NCBI RefSeq assembly: GCF_016790065.1
Contig: NZ_JAEUPY010000382.1
Coordinates: 1-33,854 of the forward strand
DNA from: Steroidobacter sp.
GTDB taxonomy: Bacteria > Pseudomonadota > Gammaproteobacteria > Steroidobacterales > Steroidobacteraceae
Reading direction: 5' to 3'
DNA length: 33,854 nt
The notes under the pieces are model-generated. The model saw only the letters and a list, made by a program, of their open reading frames with translations. It made no database searches and was not told where the DNA came from. This document shows, piece after piece, positions 17,122 to 24,695 of the stretch (position 1 is its first letter; every line of letters begins with the position of its first letter). Position numbers and translations under genes: made by a program.

Positions 17122-18885
17122 TCAACCGAAAAAGCGGCGCCATGCCACAGCCCAGAGCACATCGAGCGGCCGATATAAGAAATGCATCATCACCACCGCG
17201 CCTACCACGCTAGTGGCAGCACCCGCCAACGAGAGGCGTCGCACCTTGGTTCGGCTCGCACGCTCAGCAGGAGTATCCATCCAAGGCAGAACAGCCAACG
17301 GCGGTACCGCGATCAGCGACTCGATATCACGCCGACTGCGGATGCTGGTATCTGTGACTTCGAGTAGCACCACCAGCCCAATAGCTGAGCCCAACGACAA
17401 GATCGCGCCCAGCGCCACGATCAACAAACGATTGGGGCTGACCGGCTCTTCCGGCGCCATCGGCGGCTCGATCAGGGTGAACCGCTCGCCTTTGCGCTCG
17501 GTCTCCAGATTCTTGGCCAAGGTCGCTTCCATTTGTTTCTGGCGCACCTCGCGGTACTTCAACTGAGCGTTGTCCAACTCTCGGGAGATGGCGCTGTATT
17601 CGCGAGCGATCTCAGGCGATGCCGCCAATCGCCCTTCGTACTGACCGATTCGCGTACGCAGCTCGGAGCTCTTTCTCTGCAGAGCCGTCCGCTCGTTGAC
17701 CGACGCTTCCCGCTGAGCACTCACTTGAATGTAAGCCGGATTATCAGGATCAGCGCGGACGGCATCGGAAGTCACTGGCGACTCGCGCATCGCAGTTCCG
17801 AGGGATGCAACCATGCGCTCCAACATCTGCACATCGGGATGATCAGGTGCGTATTTCTCCCGGGCCGCGGCGAGTTGGCTTTGAGCATCACTCAATTGGC
17901 GCGCCAGATCGTTGCCGGCGTCGACGCGGCCGACCTCTTTCTCCAAACCCTCGATCTCACGCTTCATGCGCAGGATGTCAGGATGCGTGGGCGCATAGAT
18001 CGCATTGGCGCGCGCGTATTCCGACCTCAATGTCTTGAGTCGATCTGCCGGGGACAGAATGCGCTGGCCGGTCTCCGTGAAGATCTGAGCCGACGGCGTC
18101 AGCTGCGCCAGCTGTGCGTCGAGGTACACAATCTGCTGGTCCAGCGAACGAATCCGCGTTTCGGTCTCGCGCTGTTCCTCTTCAGCGCGATTCATCAGCT
18201 GCATGTTGAGCTGCGACAGCTCGGGCAGATTGTTGACGTTGCGCTCCTTGAAGCCGGACAGCTTGGTTTCCAAGTCGTCGATCTGTTTGCTGAGTCGGTC
18301 GCCTTCCGCGGTCAGGAACGTAGCAGTGTCGTCAGCCGTTTGCCGCCGGCTCTCCAAGTTCTCGTTCAAGTACAACGTGGCGATCTCGTTGGCCACCTTG
18401 GCAGCCAGCGTCGGCGAACGGTTGTCGTAGCTCACCGAGAAGGCAATGGTCGCTTTGGTGGGGCGGCCTAGACGCGGATCGACCACGTCGGCGCTGATCA
18501 TCGAGAACTGAATGTCGTCGCGCATGCGATTCAGCAGCGCCTCGCGCGGCTCTTTGCGCCGCTTGTCCGGATACAGCTGGTAGCGATCGATGATCCGCAT
18601 CAGATTCTCGGACGTCATCACGCGCTGGCTGATCACTTGAATACGCTGGTCGGCGTAGCTCGACACCATGGAACGCACCAGGTCCACCGGCACTTCCTGT
18701 TGCTCGATCAAGATGGTGCCGGTGGAACGGAAGTTGGGCGGCCAGAAGATGGCCAGCGCCAGTGCCACGATCAGCACCGACGCAGCAGCAATCAGCGCCG
18801 GCACGCCACGGCGACGCACAGCGACCAGATAGTCCGCCAAAGAGCGCGACTGTGAACTCACAGGGATTGAGGTTGACCGTTCCAT
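17122..18885 (-). CDS. Wzz/GNVR-type polysaccharide chain-length regulator
   Basis: 587-residue inner-membrane PCP protein of the exosortase-associated type. A first membrane helix lies near residues 30-50, followed by a Wzz domain (FRSTGTILIEQQEVP). A long periplasmic coiled coil spans about 200-460. A second helix at about 487-509 is preceded by the proline-rich APEEPVSPNR. A third hydrophobic stretch near 552-571 is unusual for the family. Two similar YAPxHPD segments occur in the coiled coil, which looks like an internal duplication. It lacks a kinase domain; the kinase is the next gene, 10 bp away. The ATG at 18885 overlaps the barrel gene by 28 bp. GTG 18861, overlapping the stop as GTGA, would give a more typical N-terminus; neither has a good ribosome site. 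Confidence 0.9.
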   Translation of the reverse strand: MERSTSIPVSSQSRSLADYLVAVRRRGVPALIAAASVLIVALALAIFWPPNFRSTGTILIEQQEVPVDLVRSMVSSYADQRIQVISQRVMTSENLMRIIDRYQLYPDKRRKEPREALLNRMRDDIQFSMISADVVDPRLGRPTKATIAFSVSYDNRSPTLAAKVANEIATLYLNENLESRRQTADDTATFLTAEGDRLSKQIDDLETKLSGFKERNVNNLPELSQLNMQLMNRAEEEQRETETRIRSLDQQIVYLDAQLAQLTPSAQIFTETGQRILSPADRLKTLRSEYARANAIYAPTHPDILRMKREIEGLEKEVGRVDAGNDLARQLSDAQSQLAAAREKYAPDHPDVQMLERMVASLGTAMRESPVTSDAVRADPDNPAYIQVSAQREASVNERTALQRKSSELRTRIGQYEGRLAASPEIAREYSAISRELDNAQLKYREVRQKQMEATLAKNLETERKGERFTLIEPPMAPEEPVSPNRLLIVALGAILSLGSAIGLVVLLEVTDTSIRSRRDIESLIAVPPLAVLPWMDTPAERASRTKVRRLSLAGAATSVVGAVVMMHFLYRPLDVLWAVAWRRFFG

Positions 18886-20027
18886 ACCATGTTCAAGGAA
18901 GCGCGATAGCCATTGGCTCGCTCGGTGGCGAGTTGGTAGTTTTGAGTATTACCGCTGAGCTGTAGCGACAGGCTCCAATCGCGGGACAGGCGCCAGTTGG
19001 CACCGATGCCGAGCCGGGCGTAGTCGACTTGATAGGTTTGAGCGCTGCCCTGAACCGGCAGCAAGTCTTCGCTGCGAACCCAGTGCGCATCGATACTGGC
19101 GCTGAGTCGTTCGGTGAGCGCGCGATTGAATAGCAATTTGATTTCATCGCGGCGCGTGAGCACGCCGCGACCGGTCGGCGCCTGACTGCGACTGGCATTC
19201 GCGGACAACGACCAGCGCTCGCCCTGCCGCTTGATCTGGCCATCGAATACATAGCCAGTATCGTTGCCCGCCTCGGCTTCGACTATCGAAGGACCTGCGG
19301 AGAAACCCGCTGTCCACAACAACCACGGCTGGAAAGTCCAACCCAGTCGCAGCGTGCCGTCGCGTGTTTGATAACCGCCGGCGCCTTCCGTCGACAGCTC
19401 ACCACCTTGGGCACTGATGCTGAGCGCACTGCCGGCGTCCGACAGCAGCACGGTCGAGAACAGCGACAAGGCCGTGTAGCGATAGTCCACCAATCCGGTC
19501 AGTTCAGCATCGACGTAGCTGTTATCGACCAGGTACATCTGCACGCCGCCGCTGACTCTTTCGGTGAACATGACTTTGGGCGCGACCGTGAAGCTGGCCG
19601 CTTCGTGGCGTCGATTGGATTGCACGAGGCCCGTCGAACCGAGTTCGCTGGTCAACGTGGTGTCGCGAGTGAGGCCGAACTCCGTGTTCCATTCCGAACG
19701 TTCGCCCAGCCAGCGATAGCCGGCCGTAACAAACTGATCGTCACTATCGAGGGTCTCGTCGTCGCTATAACGTGAAAACACAAAGCGGGGCCGCAGCGAA
19801 AGCTCCGAGCGCGCCGTCAAGCGCTGCAGGCTGGCTTTCATTTCCCCGACCGCACCCGACGACGAAGTCCCGCCATCGTCCAGCAACCGAGGATTGTCCG
19901 CATACGACGAACCGACGCGCACGGAAGGCGCCACTTGCCACTCAGCAGCCAATGCCTGCTGAGCGAAAAGTGCAGCACCTGCCGCGCACACAGTCACGCA
20001 CGTCGCTTGCGCCTTCGGTCGCATCAT
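18858..20027 (-). CDS. Outer-membrane beta-barrel protein of exosortase/EPS locus
   Basis: 389 residues with a Sec signal peptide (cleavage after ALA, about residue 27). It then shows alternating polar/aromatic beta strands such as RSELSLRPRFVFSRYSDD, GYRWLGERSEWNTEFGL and RLGIGANWRLSRDWSLSLQLSG-type strands to the C-terminus. It matches by position and character the uncharacterised outer-membrane protein that accompanies the Wza-like gene in exosortase-linked EPS clusters. Likely role: a partner or port for polymer passage through the outer membrane, which is inferred. It starts 5 bp after the export gene and is followed directly by the Wzz gene. No catalytic motif is visible. Confidence 0.8.
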   Translation of the reverse strand: MMRPKAQATCVTVCAAGAALFAQQALAAEWQVAPSVRVGSSYADNPRLLDDGGTSSSGAVGEMKASLQRLTARSELSLRPRFVFSRYSDDETLDSDDQFVTAGYRWLGERSEWNTEFGLTRDTTLTSELGSTGLVQSNRRHEAASFTVAPKVMFTERVSGGVQMYLVDNSYVDAELTGLVDYRYTALSLFSTVLLSDAGSALSISAQGGELSTEGAGGYQTRDGTLRLGWTFQPWLLWTAGFSAGPSIVEAEAGNDTGYVFDGQIKRQGERWSLSANASRSQAPTGRGVLTRRDEIKLLFNRALTERLSASIDAHWVRSEDLLPVQGSAQTYQVDYARLGIGANWRLSRDWSLSLQLSGNTQNYQLATERANGYRASLNMVWNGQPQSL

Positions 20028-20032
20028 GAGAA

Positions 20033-20614
20033 TTACGGCACCACTACGGTGTCGCCGCTTTTCAGCGGAATGTTCTGATCCAGGCTGCGGCCGCGCTCGA
20101 CTTCGCTATAGCGGAACCGACGTGACGTCTGTTTACCGCTCTGTTCCCGCCGCAGAATCTGAATGTCGTCCAAGGCAGCGAACGAAGTAGCGCCGCCGGC
20201 CAGACTCAGCGCCTGCATCACATCGATGGGCTGACTGAAGGTGAACTCGCCCGGACGGTTCACCTTGCCCAGTACATACACTCTATTACCGCCGATCTGT
20301 TTGACGGCGATGGTCACGGCCGGATCGGGAATGAACTTGCTCAACCGTTCATTCACCAGCAAGCGCAGCTCCTCGACCGTGCGGCCGGAGGCCCGCACGT
20401 CGCCGACCAGTGCGAAAGACATGCCGCCGTCGGGGCGCACCAGCACCTCCGACATCAGCGCTTCTTCCTTCCACACCGCTACCATCAACACGTCCCCCGG
20501 TTGGATGCGATACGGCTCAGGCTCATCGGCACGCAACGAACCGAACTGCGCGCTGAGCATCAGCAACAGCGCGACAGCGTATCGATGAAAGATGACAGTC
20601 TTAGGGCCACGCAT
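20033..20614 (-). CDS. Wza-like polysaccharide export protein (Poly_export + SLBB)
   Basis: 193 residues from ATG 20614. A signal peptide ends near SLRA-DEP and has no lipobox cysteine, unlike Wza itself. The Poly_export domain begins YRIQPGDVLMVAVWKEEAL, with RPDGGMSFALVGDVRASG next. The SLBB domain reads VYVLGKVNRPGEFTF and ends QNIPLKSGDTVVVP. It is short, as in EpsA-like exporters of exosortase clusters, and lacks the Wza C-terminal amphipathic helix; the neighbouring beta-barrel gene may supply the outer-membrane pore (inference). The start lies 5 bp after the VPLPA-CTERM stop. A longer frame to 20686 would run into that gene's coding end and does not start with a signal peptide. Confidence 0.9.
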   Translation of the reverse strand: MRGPKTVIFHRYAVALLLMLSAQFGSLRADEPEPYRIQPGDVLMVAVWKEEALMSEVLVRPDGGMSFALVGDVRASGRTVEELRLLVNERLSKFIPDPAVTIAVKQIGGNRVYVLGKVNRPGEFTFSQPIDVMQALSLAGGATSFAALDDIQILRREQSGKQTSRRFRYSEVERGRSLDQNIPLKSGDTVVVP

Positions 20615-20619
20615 CCGTG

Positions 20620-21159
20620 TCAGCGATCCAGCAGACGCTTGCGACGGAACGCCGCGAGACCACCCAGGCCAGACAGCAGCAACCACGCAGCGGCCGGCAG
20701 CGGCACCGGCGAGAAGCTGGCCTGCAAGTTGTAGAGACCCGGCACGTACTTGCTATCGCTCTGCGCGAACACCGCGACGAACAGGTTCGCCGGACCGGAC
20801 AGGTCGAACACCAAGCCATCGGCGCCGGTGCTGCCTTCGATCTTCTGCCACACGCCGTTCAGATCGGTCACCAGCAACGACAACGACTTCAACGCTTCCG
20901 GCCACACGACGTCCGTCAGGCGCACCGTGAGCTGACCGGCGCTGGCCGTGGTCAACGCACTCACCGACAGGCTCGTGCCCCACACAAACTGGGTGGCGTT
21001 GAGCGACGAGCTCGCCGGCCCCTTGACCAACGACTCGAACGGCACGCCTTCGAACCAAGGCGTTTCGGCCTGCACTTTCTCGGCATGCGCCGCCGACATC
21101 GACACCAGGCCGACCAGCAACGAGGCCAGCGCGGCAAACTTGAATTTCTTGACCTTCAT
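20620..21159 (-). CDS. VPLPA-CTERM sorting-signal protein, first structural gene of the EPS operon
   Basis: 179-residue secreted protein: basic signal peptide (MKVKKFKF, cleavage after AHA), then a beta-rich ectodomain of about 125 residues with no family I recognise. It ends with the tripartite exosortase signal VPLPAAAWLLLSGL, a short hydrophobic helix and the basic tail FRRKR. ATG 21159 was chosen because GGAG sits 7 nt upstream and the signal peptide begins there. It lies between the RHH regulator and the exporter gene with gaps of 4-5 bp, so it is made together with its presumed exosortase and the polymer machinery. That placement suggests an EPS-associated protein, perhaps a matrix anchor. 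The C-terminal signal is certain; ectodomain function is unknown. Confidence 0.88.
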   Translation of the reverse strand: MKVKKFKFAALASLLVGLVSMSAAHAEKVQAETPWFEGVPFESLVKGPASSSLNATQFVWGTSLSVSALTTASAGQLTVRLTDVVWPEALKSLSLLVTDLNGVWQKIEGSTGADGLVFDLSGPANLFVAVFAQSDSKYVPGLYNLQASFSPVPLPAAAWLLLSGLGGLAAFRRKRLLDR

Positions 21160-21163
21160 GACT

Positions 21164-21718
21164 TCACTCCAATTCCACAGGCGAGCGCGACCCGCCGTTG
21201 TTGTTCCGATAAACATACTTTTCGTACAAATACTTCCGCAGGCTGTGTCCCAGCTCGTCGTCTTCGCCGGGCTTGCCAGCCCGGCCCGCTTTGTCTACGC
21301 CAGCACCGCTGGCGCTCTTGTTATGACTCTGGCCGTGGTTCTGGCCAGAGTTATGACTGATGCTCGACAACCGCAGCTTGGCGTACGACTGCTGGATGCC
21401 GCTCATCGCGATCAGTTGAATGTCGTCGGAATCGACGCGGGCGTCGGCTTCGGCGCCCTGATTGATGATGGAGTCAAGGCGTAATGCGTCCAGCTCGAAA
21501 TGCCGGAAGATGTCGGTGCCGGATTCGACGAACACCGGCACCAGACTCTTGCCTCGCACCCCCAGGTCGTGCAGCGGCGCGAGCCGGCCCAACATCACCT
21601 TGACTGCGAAACGTATGACATCTGAATCACGAACGCCGAGCCGTTCCGCCAGCCGCTTCACACTGCGAATGTCGGCGGCGCTCATACGGATCGAGACGGC
21701 CTGCTTACGGCTGTCCAT
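21164..21718 (-). CDS. Ribbon-helix-helix putative transcriptional regulator heading the EPS operon
   Basis: 184 residues. Residues about 5-46 (QAVSIRMSAADIRSVKRLAERLGVR, then DSDVIRFAVKVMLGRL) have the short beta strand plus two helices of an Arc/CopG-type RHH DNA-binding domain. Residues 47-118 are a mixed region without a recognised fold. Residues 119-155 are a low-complexity N/G/S/H-rich linker, followed by a short basic-aromatic tail. ATG 21718 has GGGGA 7 nt upstream; the longer frame to 21826 lacks a ribosome site. It is the first gene of the operon, and only 4 bp separate it from the VPLPA-CTERM gene. By analogy with other RHH proteins it probably autoregulates the operon. No close named homologue comes to mind. 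Confidence 0.8.
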   Translation of the reverse strand: MDSRKQAVSIRMSAADIRSVKRLAERLGVRDSDVIRFAVKVMLGRLAPLHDLGVRGKSLVPVFVESGTDIFRHFELDALRLDSIINQGAEADARVDSDDIQLIAMSGIQQSYAKLRLSSISHNSGQNHGQSHNKSASGAGVDKAGRAGKPGEDDELGHSLRKYLYEKYVYRNNNGGSRSPVELE

Positions 21719-21829
21719 GTTCTGGTCCCCTGCGCATCGCGTTATGTACGGCCGGTGCGGCCGCGTCGGGAATACTCCGGTAAGCAGGTGACAGTACTTT
21801 GAACGAATGATGAAAGCGTGACGCAAGCA

Positions 21830-21854
21830 CTGGCGGCGGAGTGCCAGGACTGGC
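21830..21854. promoter_or_regulatory. Candidate operator upstream of RHH gene
   Basis: Three alternating arms, CTGGC (21830-21834), GCCAG (21843-21847) and CTGGC (21850-21854), lie about 110-135 bp upstream of the RHH start. The last two form the palindrome GCCAG-GA-CTGGC. Dyad or tandem short arms are the usual RHH target layout. No clear -35/-10 pair was found nearby, so the assignment is tentative. Confidence 0.35.
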
Positions 21855-21893
21855 CTCCGCTCTCCCGTTGACCGGGCCGTTTGTTTTTGCCGC

Positions 21894-21925
21894 GGCGGCC
21901 TGATTCGTCGAAAAATCAGGCCGCC
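21894..21925 (-). terminator. Perfect 12-bp hairpin after the DUF4114-like VPLPA gene
   Basis: Arms GGCGGCCTGATT (21894-21905) and AATCAGGCCGCC (21914-21925) pair perfectly around an 8-nt loop. It begins about 29 bp beyond the stop at 21954 and lies ahead of the EPS operon, which suits a transcript end. The minus strand after the stem is A-rich, not T-rich, so it is not a textbook intrinsic terminator and may act mainly as a 3'-end stabiliser. Confidence 0.5.
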
Positions 21926-21953
21926 CGGATCTCCAGCAACTCCTTTTGCTCGC

Positions 21954-22706
21954 TTAGGTGGTGCGTCTCGACACCCCCGCCAGGCCCACCAGCCCGGAAA
22001 TCAACAACAACACCGGCGTCGGCAGCGGCACCGGCGAGATGTCCTGCACATGGGCCACGAAGTCCTGATAGTCGCCGTCGCCGCCGCCGAGCGTGTCTTC
22101 CCACGCGAGGATGTAGTCCTGCCGAGTGAAGATTTCGCCGCTGAGCGGCCCGGTCAGAAACGGTGTGTTGGTACCCTGATAGGCATACATGTGGTCGACG
22201 CCGTCGGCGTTACGCGAGCTCTGGCTATAGAACGTGCCTTGACCTTGCACGCTCAAATAAAAACCGAACGCCGAGGTCGAGATGAATTGATGCGTCCACG
22301 TGGTGTCGCCGACCTCCTGCACGCTGACGCGCCAACCGTTCACCGTCTGCCTTAACCGCAGGATGGCTTGATCGCCGACTGCATCGGCACCATCGAAAAT
22401 GGACAGGCGCGCATTCGGATTGCCGAGGTCGTACACGCCGAACACGTTGCTGCTGGCGTTGCCGCTGAGCTCGAGCACGATGTCGATCTGTCCGATCGAA
22501 CCTACCGTGGTCCAGCCTGCGTCGGCGCCATCTTCCAGGCACGCATTGGTGGCGCTCAGCGTGTTGGCGCCGAGCATCGCATCGAAGCTTCCCTGCAACG
22601 CCGGCTCGCCGGAGCCGCCAAACGTGCACAAAGCATTCGCTTGCGTGGCCGCCAATCCCAAGCCGGCCAGCATCGCAAAGCGCACCGTCGAAACTTTGTT
22701 TGTCAC
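21954..22706 (-). CDS. VPLPA-CTERM-like protein with DUF4114-type end (variant signal)
   Basis: 250 residues from GTG 22706, which has GGGAG 5 nt upstream; the frame continues upstream to 22865 but that part has no signal peptide. The signal peptide MTNKVSTVRFAMLAGLGLAATQANA precedes a mature part starting at a Cys-containing LCTFGG. The C-terminal domain has ILAWEDTLGGGDGDYQDFV, the acidic G-E-D-x-x-G-G-G-D-x-D-Y-x-D-x-V motif of DUF4114, likely calcium-binding. The sorting signal is a variant, VPLPTPVLLLISGL, with T-P in place of A-A and a terse SRRTT tail. Two Cys residues could form a disulfide. It is read alone, divergently from the plus-strand VPLPA genes across a 318-bp spacer. Confidence 0.85.
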   Translation of the reverse strand: MTNKVSTVRFAMLAGLGLAATQANALCTFGGSGEPALQGSFDAMLGANTLSATNACLEDGADAGWTTVGSIGQIDIVLELSGNASSNVFGVYDLGNPNARLSIFDGADAVGDQAILRLRQTVNGWRVSVQEVGDTTWTHQFISTSAFGFYLSVQGQGTFYSQSSRNADGVDHMYAYQGTNTPFLTGPLSGEIFTRQDYILAWEDTLGGGDGDYQDFVAHVQDISPVPLPTPVLLLISGLVGLAGVSRRTT

Positions 22707-23024
22707 ACCCGCTCCCGAGAATGGTTGCCAATCGGTGGCGGAATGTTGCAGTTCAGGAATGACCTCGACGTTATGCCAAGTTGAAGCCTTTACGGCAATC
22801 TTGCAGTACCGTTGCGCCACGAAGGTGAGTTGAAAGTACAAACATCGTAAGACAAGGACTTGCACTCGCGTCCTGAGTCATCGCTGCAGCTTCCGACATG
22901 CGCTTGACATACGTCAGTGGCGCGCTTGTCGTTCGGATTCTTCATTGTCACGCAATCGCAGTCTCGTACGGTCGCCCGCGGCGGAGCTGTTTCCGCCGCT
23001 ACATATAAATGACGAGGCTGACCC
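22707..23024. promoter_or_regulatory. Divergent intergenic region between two VPLPA genes
   Basis: 318 bp without a credible gene; both flanking genes point outward, so it must hold two promoters. On the plus strand a TTGACA occurs at 22904-22909, but no good -10 follows at 17 bp. A TATAAA at 23004-23009 directly follows the inverted repeat at 22978-22999. I found no match to the sigma-54 GG-N10-GC pattern on either strand by eye. Confidence 0.5.
22978..22999. repeat. Perfect 8-bp inverted repeat beside TATAAA
   Basis: GCGGCGGA and TCCGCCGC pair around a 6-nt loop (GCTGTT). It ends 25 bp before the start codon at 23025 and directly precedes TATAAA. It could be an operator or, if transcription starts upstream, a 5'-leader stem-loop. 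There is no T-run, so a terminator is unlikely. Confidence 0.5.
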
Positions 23025-23702
23025 ATGAATGTTTCTTCTCTGCGCCAGTTTATTCTTGCCGGTGCCGTGCTCGGCAGCGCCGCGTTCGCCCCGCTCGCTT
23101 CCGCCCAGGTCTACATTACGGAATGGATGTACAACGGCAACGGTACGACCGGCGAATACATCGAGTTCACCAACCTCGGCAGCACCGCGGTCGACTTCAC
23201 GGGTTGGAGCTTCGATGACGACTCGCAGAACGCCGGCACCGTCAGCCTGAGTGCGTTCGGCCTGGTCAACCCCGGCGAATCGGTGCTTCTTACCGAAGCC
23301 GACGCCAGCCTGTTCCGTTCGGTCTGGAATCTGTCGAGCTCGGTCGACGTGATCGGCAGCAACAGCACCAATCTGGGCCGCGCCGATCAAATCAATCTTT
23401 ATGACGCCGCCGGCAATCTGGTCGATCGCCTCACCTACGGCGACAACGCCATTCCCGGCTCGATCCGCGCACAGAACACCAGCGGCAATCCGTTGAGCCT
23501 GGAAGTGCTCGGCACCAACGACGTGCTGCGCTGGGTTTTCTCGGCGCTGGGCGACGACTACGGCTCCTACTACGACCTCGAAGGCGTAGATCTGGGCAAC
23601 CCCGGCACGTTCGCGCTTGCTCCAGTACCGCTGCCGGCCGCCGCGTGGCTGCTGTTGTCCGGTCTCGCTGGCCTGGTTGGCGTTCGCCGCCGTCGCGCCT
23701 GA
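23025..23702 (+). CDS. Lamin-tail-domain VPLPA-CTERM protein
   Basis: 225 residues. The signal peptide is cleaved near ASA-QVY. Residues about 29-130 match a lamin tail (LTD) Ig-like domain: VYITEWMYNGNG, GEYIEFTNLGSTAVDFTGW, then PGESVLLTEADAS and DQINLYDAAGNLVDRLTYGD. The protein ends with VPLPAAAWLLLSGL, a hydrophobic helix and VRRRRA. LTD domains are commonly found on secreted nucleases and surface proteins and probably bind polymers or proteins; here no nuclease domain is attached. GAGG lies 7 nt before the ATG. It is followed after 32 bp by another VPLPA gene on the same strand, so the two are probably co-transcribed. Cell-surface location via the exosortase is expected. Confidence 0.9.
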   Translation: MNVSSLRQFILAGAVLGSAAFAPLASAQVYITEWMYNGNGTTGEYIEFTNLGSTAVDFTGWSFDDDSQNAGTVSLSAFGLVNPGESVLLTEADASLFRSVWNLSSSVDVIGSNSTNLGRADQINLYDAAGNLVDRLTYGDNAIPGSIRAQNTSGNPLSLEVLGTNDVLRWVFSALGDDYGSYYDLEGVDLGNPGTFALAPVPLPAAAWLLLSGLAGLVGVRRRRA

Positions 23703-23734
23703 GCGCGTTCCACACCAAGTAGCGGAGACTCCAA

Positions 23735-24631
23735 ATGAAGATTCGATCTTTGCTCGCAGCATCGATCTTGCTCGCGCCGGTGTTGGCCAGCGCCCAAGTC
23801 GCATCGCTCGATCTGAGTAACTACACCCTCACCAGCACCGTCAGCTTGCCGGCCGGGCCGGCTGCCGAAGCCTCGGCGGTGACCTGGAATTGGGATAGCA
23901 ACACCTTGTTCGTGGTCGGCGATGAAGGCGACGCCATCGTCGAAATCGATCGCAACGGCACGCTGCTCAGCTCCATGTCGCTGAGCGGCTTCGACGATAC
24001 CGAAGGCGTCACCTATATCGGTGGCGGTCGTTTCGTAGTGGTCGAAGAACGTTTGCAGGATGCTTACGTGTTGACGTACACCGCCGGCGGCAGCGCATCG
24101 CGTGCCAGTCTGGCGTCCGCGTCGCTCGGTGCCACGGTCGGCAACGTCGGTCTGGAAGGCATCTCGTACGATCCAGTCACCGGCCAGTACATCGTGGTCA
24201 AGGAAAAGACGCCGCAACAGGTCAACAGCGCGACCATCAACTTCGGCACCGGCGGTACCGGCACCGCAGCCGTGACTTCGCTGTTCGATCCGACCGGCCT
24301 CGGCCTGCTGGATCTGTCCGACGTGCAAGTGCTGTCGACCGTGCTCGATCCCTCCTCGCCGGATGCGTCGAACCTGCTGATCTACAGCCAGGAGTCGGCG
24401 CGACTGTTGGAAGTGAGCCGCACCGGTAGCGTGTTGAGCATGTACAGCCTCGCCGGCCTCACCGACAGCGCCGAGGGCGTGACCATCGACGCCAACGGCG
24501 TCATCTACATCGTGGACGAAGGTCCGAACATGTACGTGCTGACGCCAGCGCCGGTGCCGCTGCCGGCGGCTGCGTGGTTGCTACTGTCGGGTGTGTTGGG
24601 GTTGGGTGGCTTCGCGCGCCGTCGCAAATAA
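23735..24631 (+). CDS. SdiA-regulated-like beta-propeller VPLPA-CTERM protein
   Basis: 298 residues with a signal peptide ending near LASA-QVA. The body resembles the SdiA-regulated (YjiK-like) propeller family: EASAVTWNWDSNTLFVVGDEGDAIVEID is broken into its repeats by blade turns, then SGFDDTEGVTYIGGG with VVVEERLQDA, GLEGISYDPVTG, and a final blade SAEGVTIDANGVIYIVDEGP. The E-G-x-x-Y/I motif recurs in each blade, as in that family. The end is VPLPAAAWLLLSGV plus GFARRRK. GGAG lies 7 nt before the ATG. These proteins may bind a metal or a small ligand, but no activity is established. Probably a second gene in an operon with the LTD protein; a hairpin follows at 24657. Confidence 0.86.
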   Translation: MKIRSLLAASILLAPVLASAQVASLDLSNYTLTSTVSLPAGPAAEASAVTWNWDSNTLFVVGDEGDAIVEIDRNGTLLSSMSLSGFDDTEGVTYIGGGRFVVVEERLQDAYVLTYTAGGSASRASLASASLGATVGNVGLEGISYDPVTGQYIVVKEKTPQQVNSATINFGTGGTGTAAVTSLFDPTGLGLLDLSDVQVLSTVLDPSSPDASNLLIYSQESARLLEVSRTGSVLSMYSLAGLTDSAEGVTIDANGVIYIVDEGPNMYVLTPAPVPLPAAAWLLLSGVLGLGGFARRRK

Positions 24632-24656
24632 CCAGGCCTGCCCTGCCAAGAAGATC

Positions 24657-24684
24657 CGGCCGCTGCCGTTGCTGGCAGCGGCCG
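24657..24684. terminator. Bidirectional hairpin terminator candidate between convergent genes
   Basis: CGGCCGCTGCC (24657-24667) and GGCAGCGGCCG (24674-24684) pair perfectly over 11 bp with a 6-nt loop. It lies 26 bp after the plus-strand VPLPA stop and 12 bp after the minus-strand small-ORF stop. The minus-strand exit is TC-rich (GATCTTCTTGG), while the plus exit is AATCAAG, so it may serve mainly the minus side. Confidence 0.6.
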
Positions 24685-24695
24685 AATCAAGCGTA

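Noticed and set aside
21719-21900. Possible sigma-54 promoter (TGGCAC followed by TTGC on the minus strand)
   Set aside because: The two boxes are 15 bp apart, not 5, so the GG-N10-GC spacing fails.
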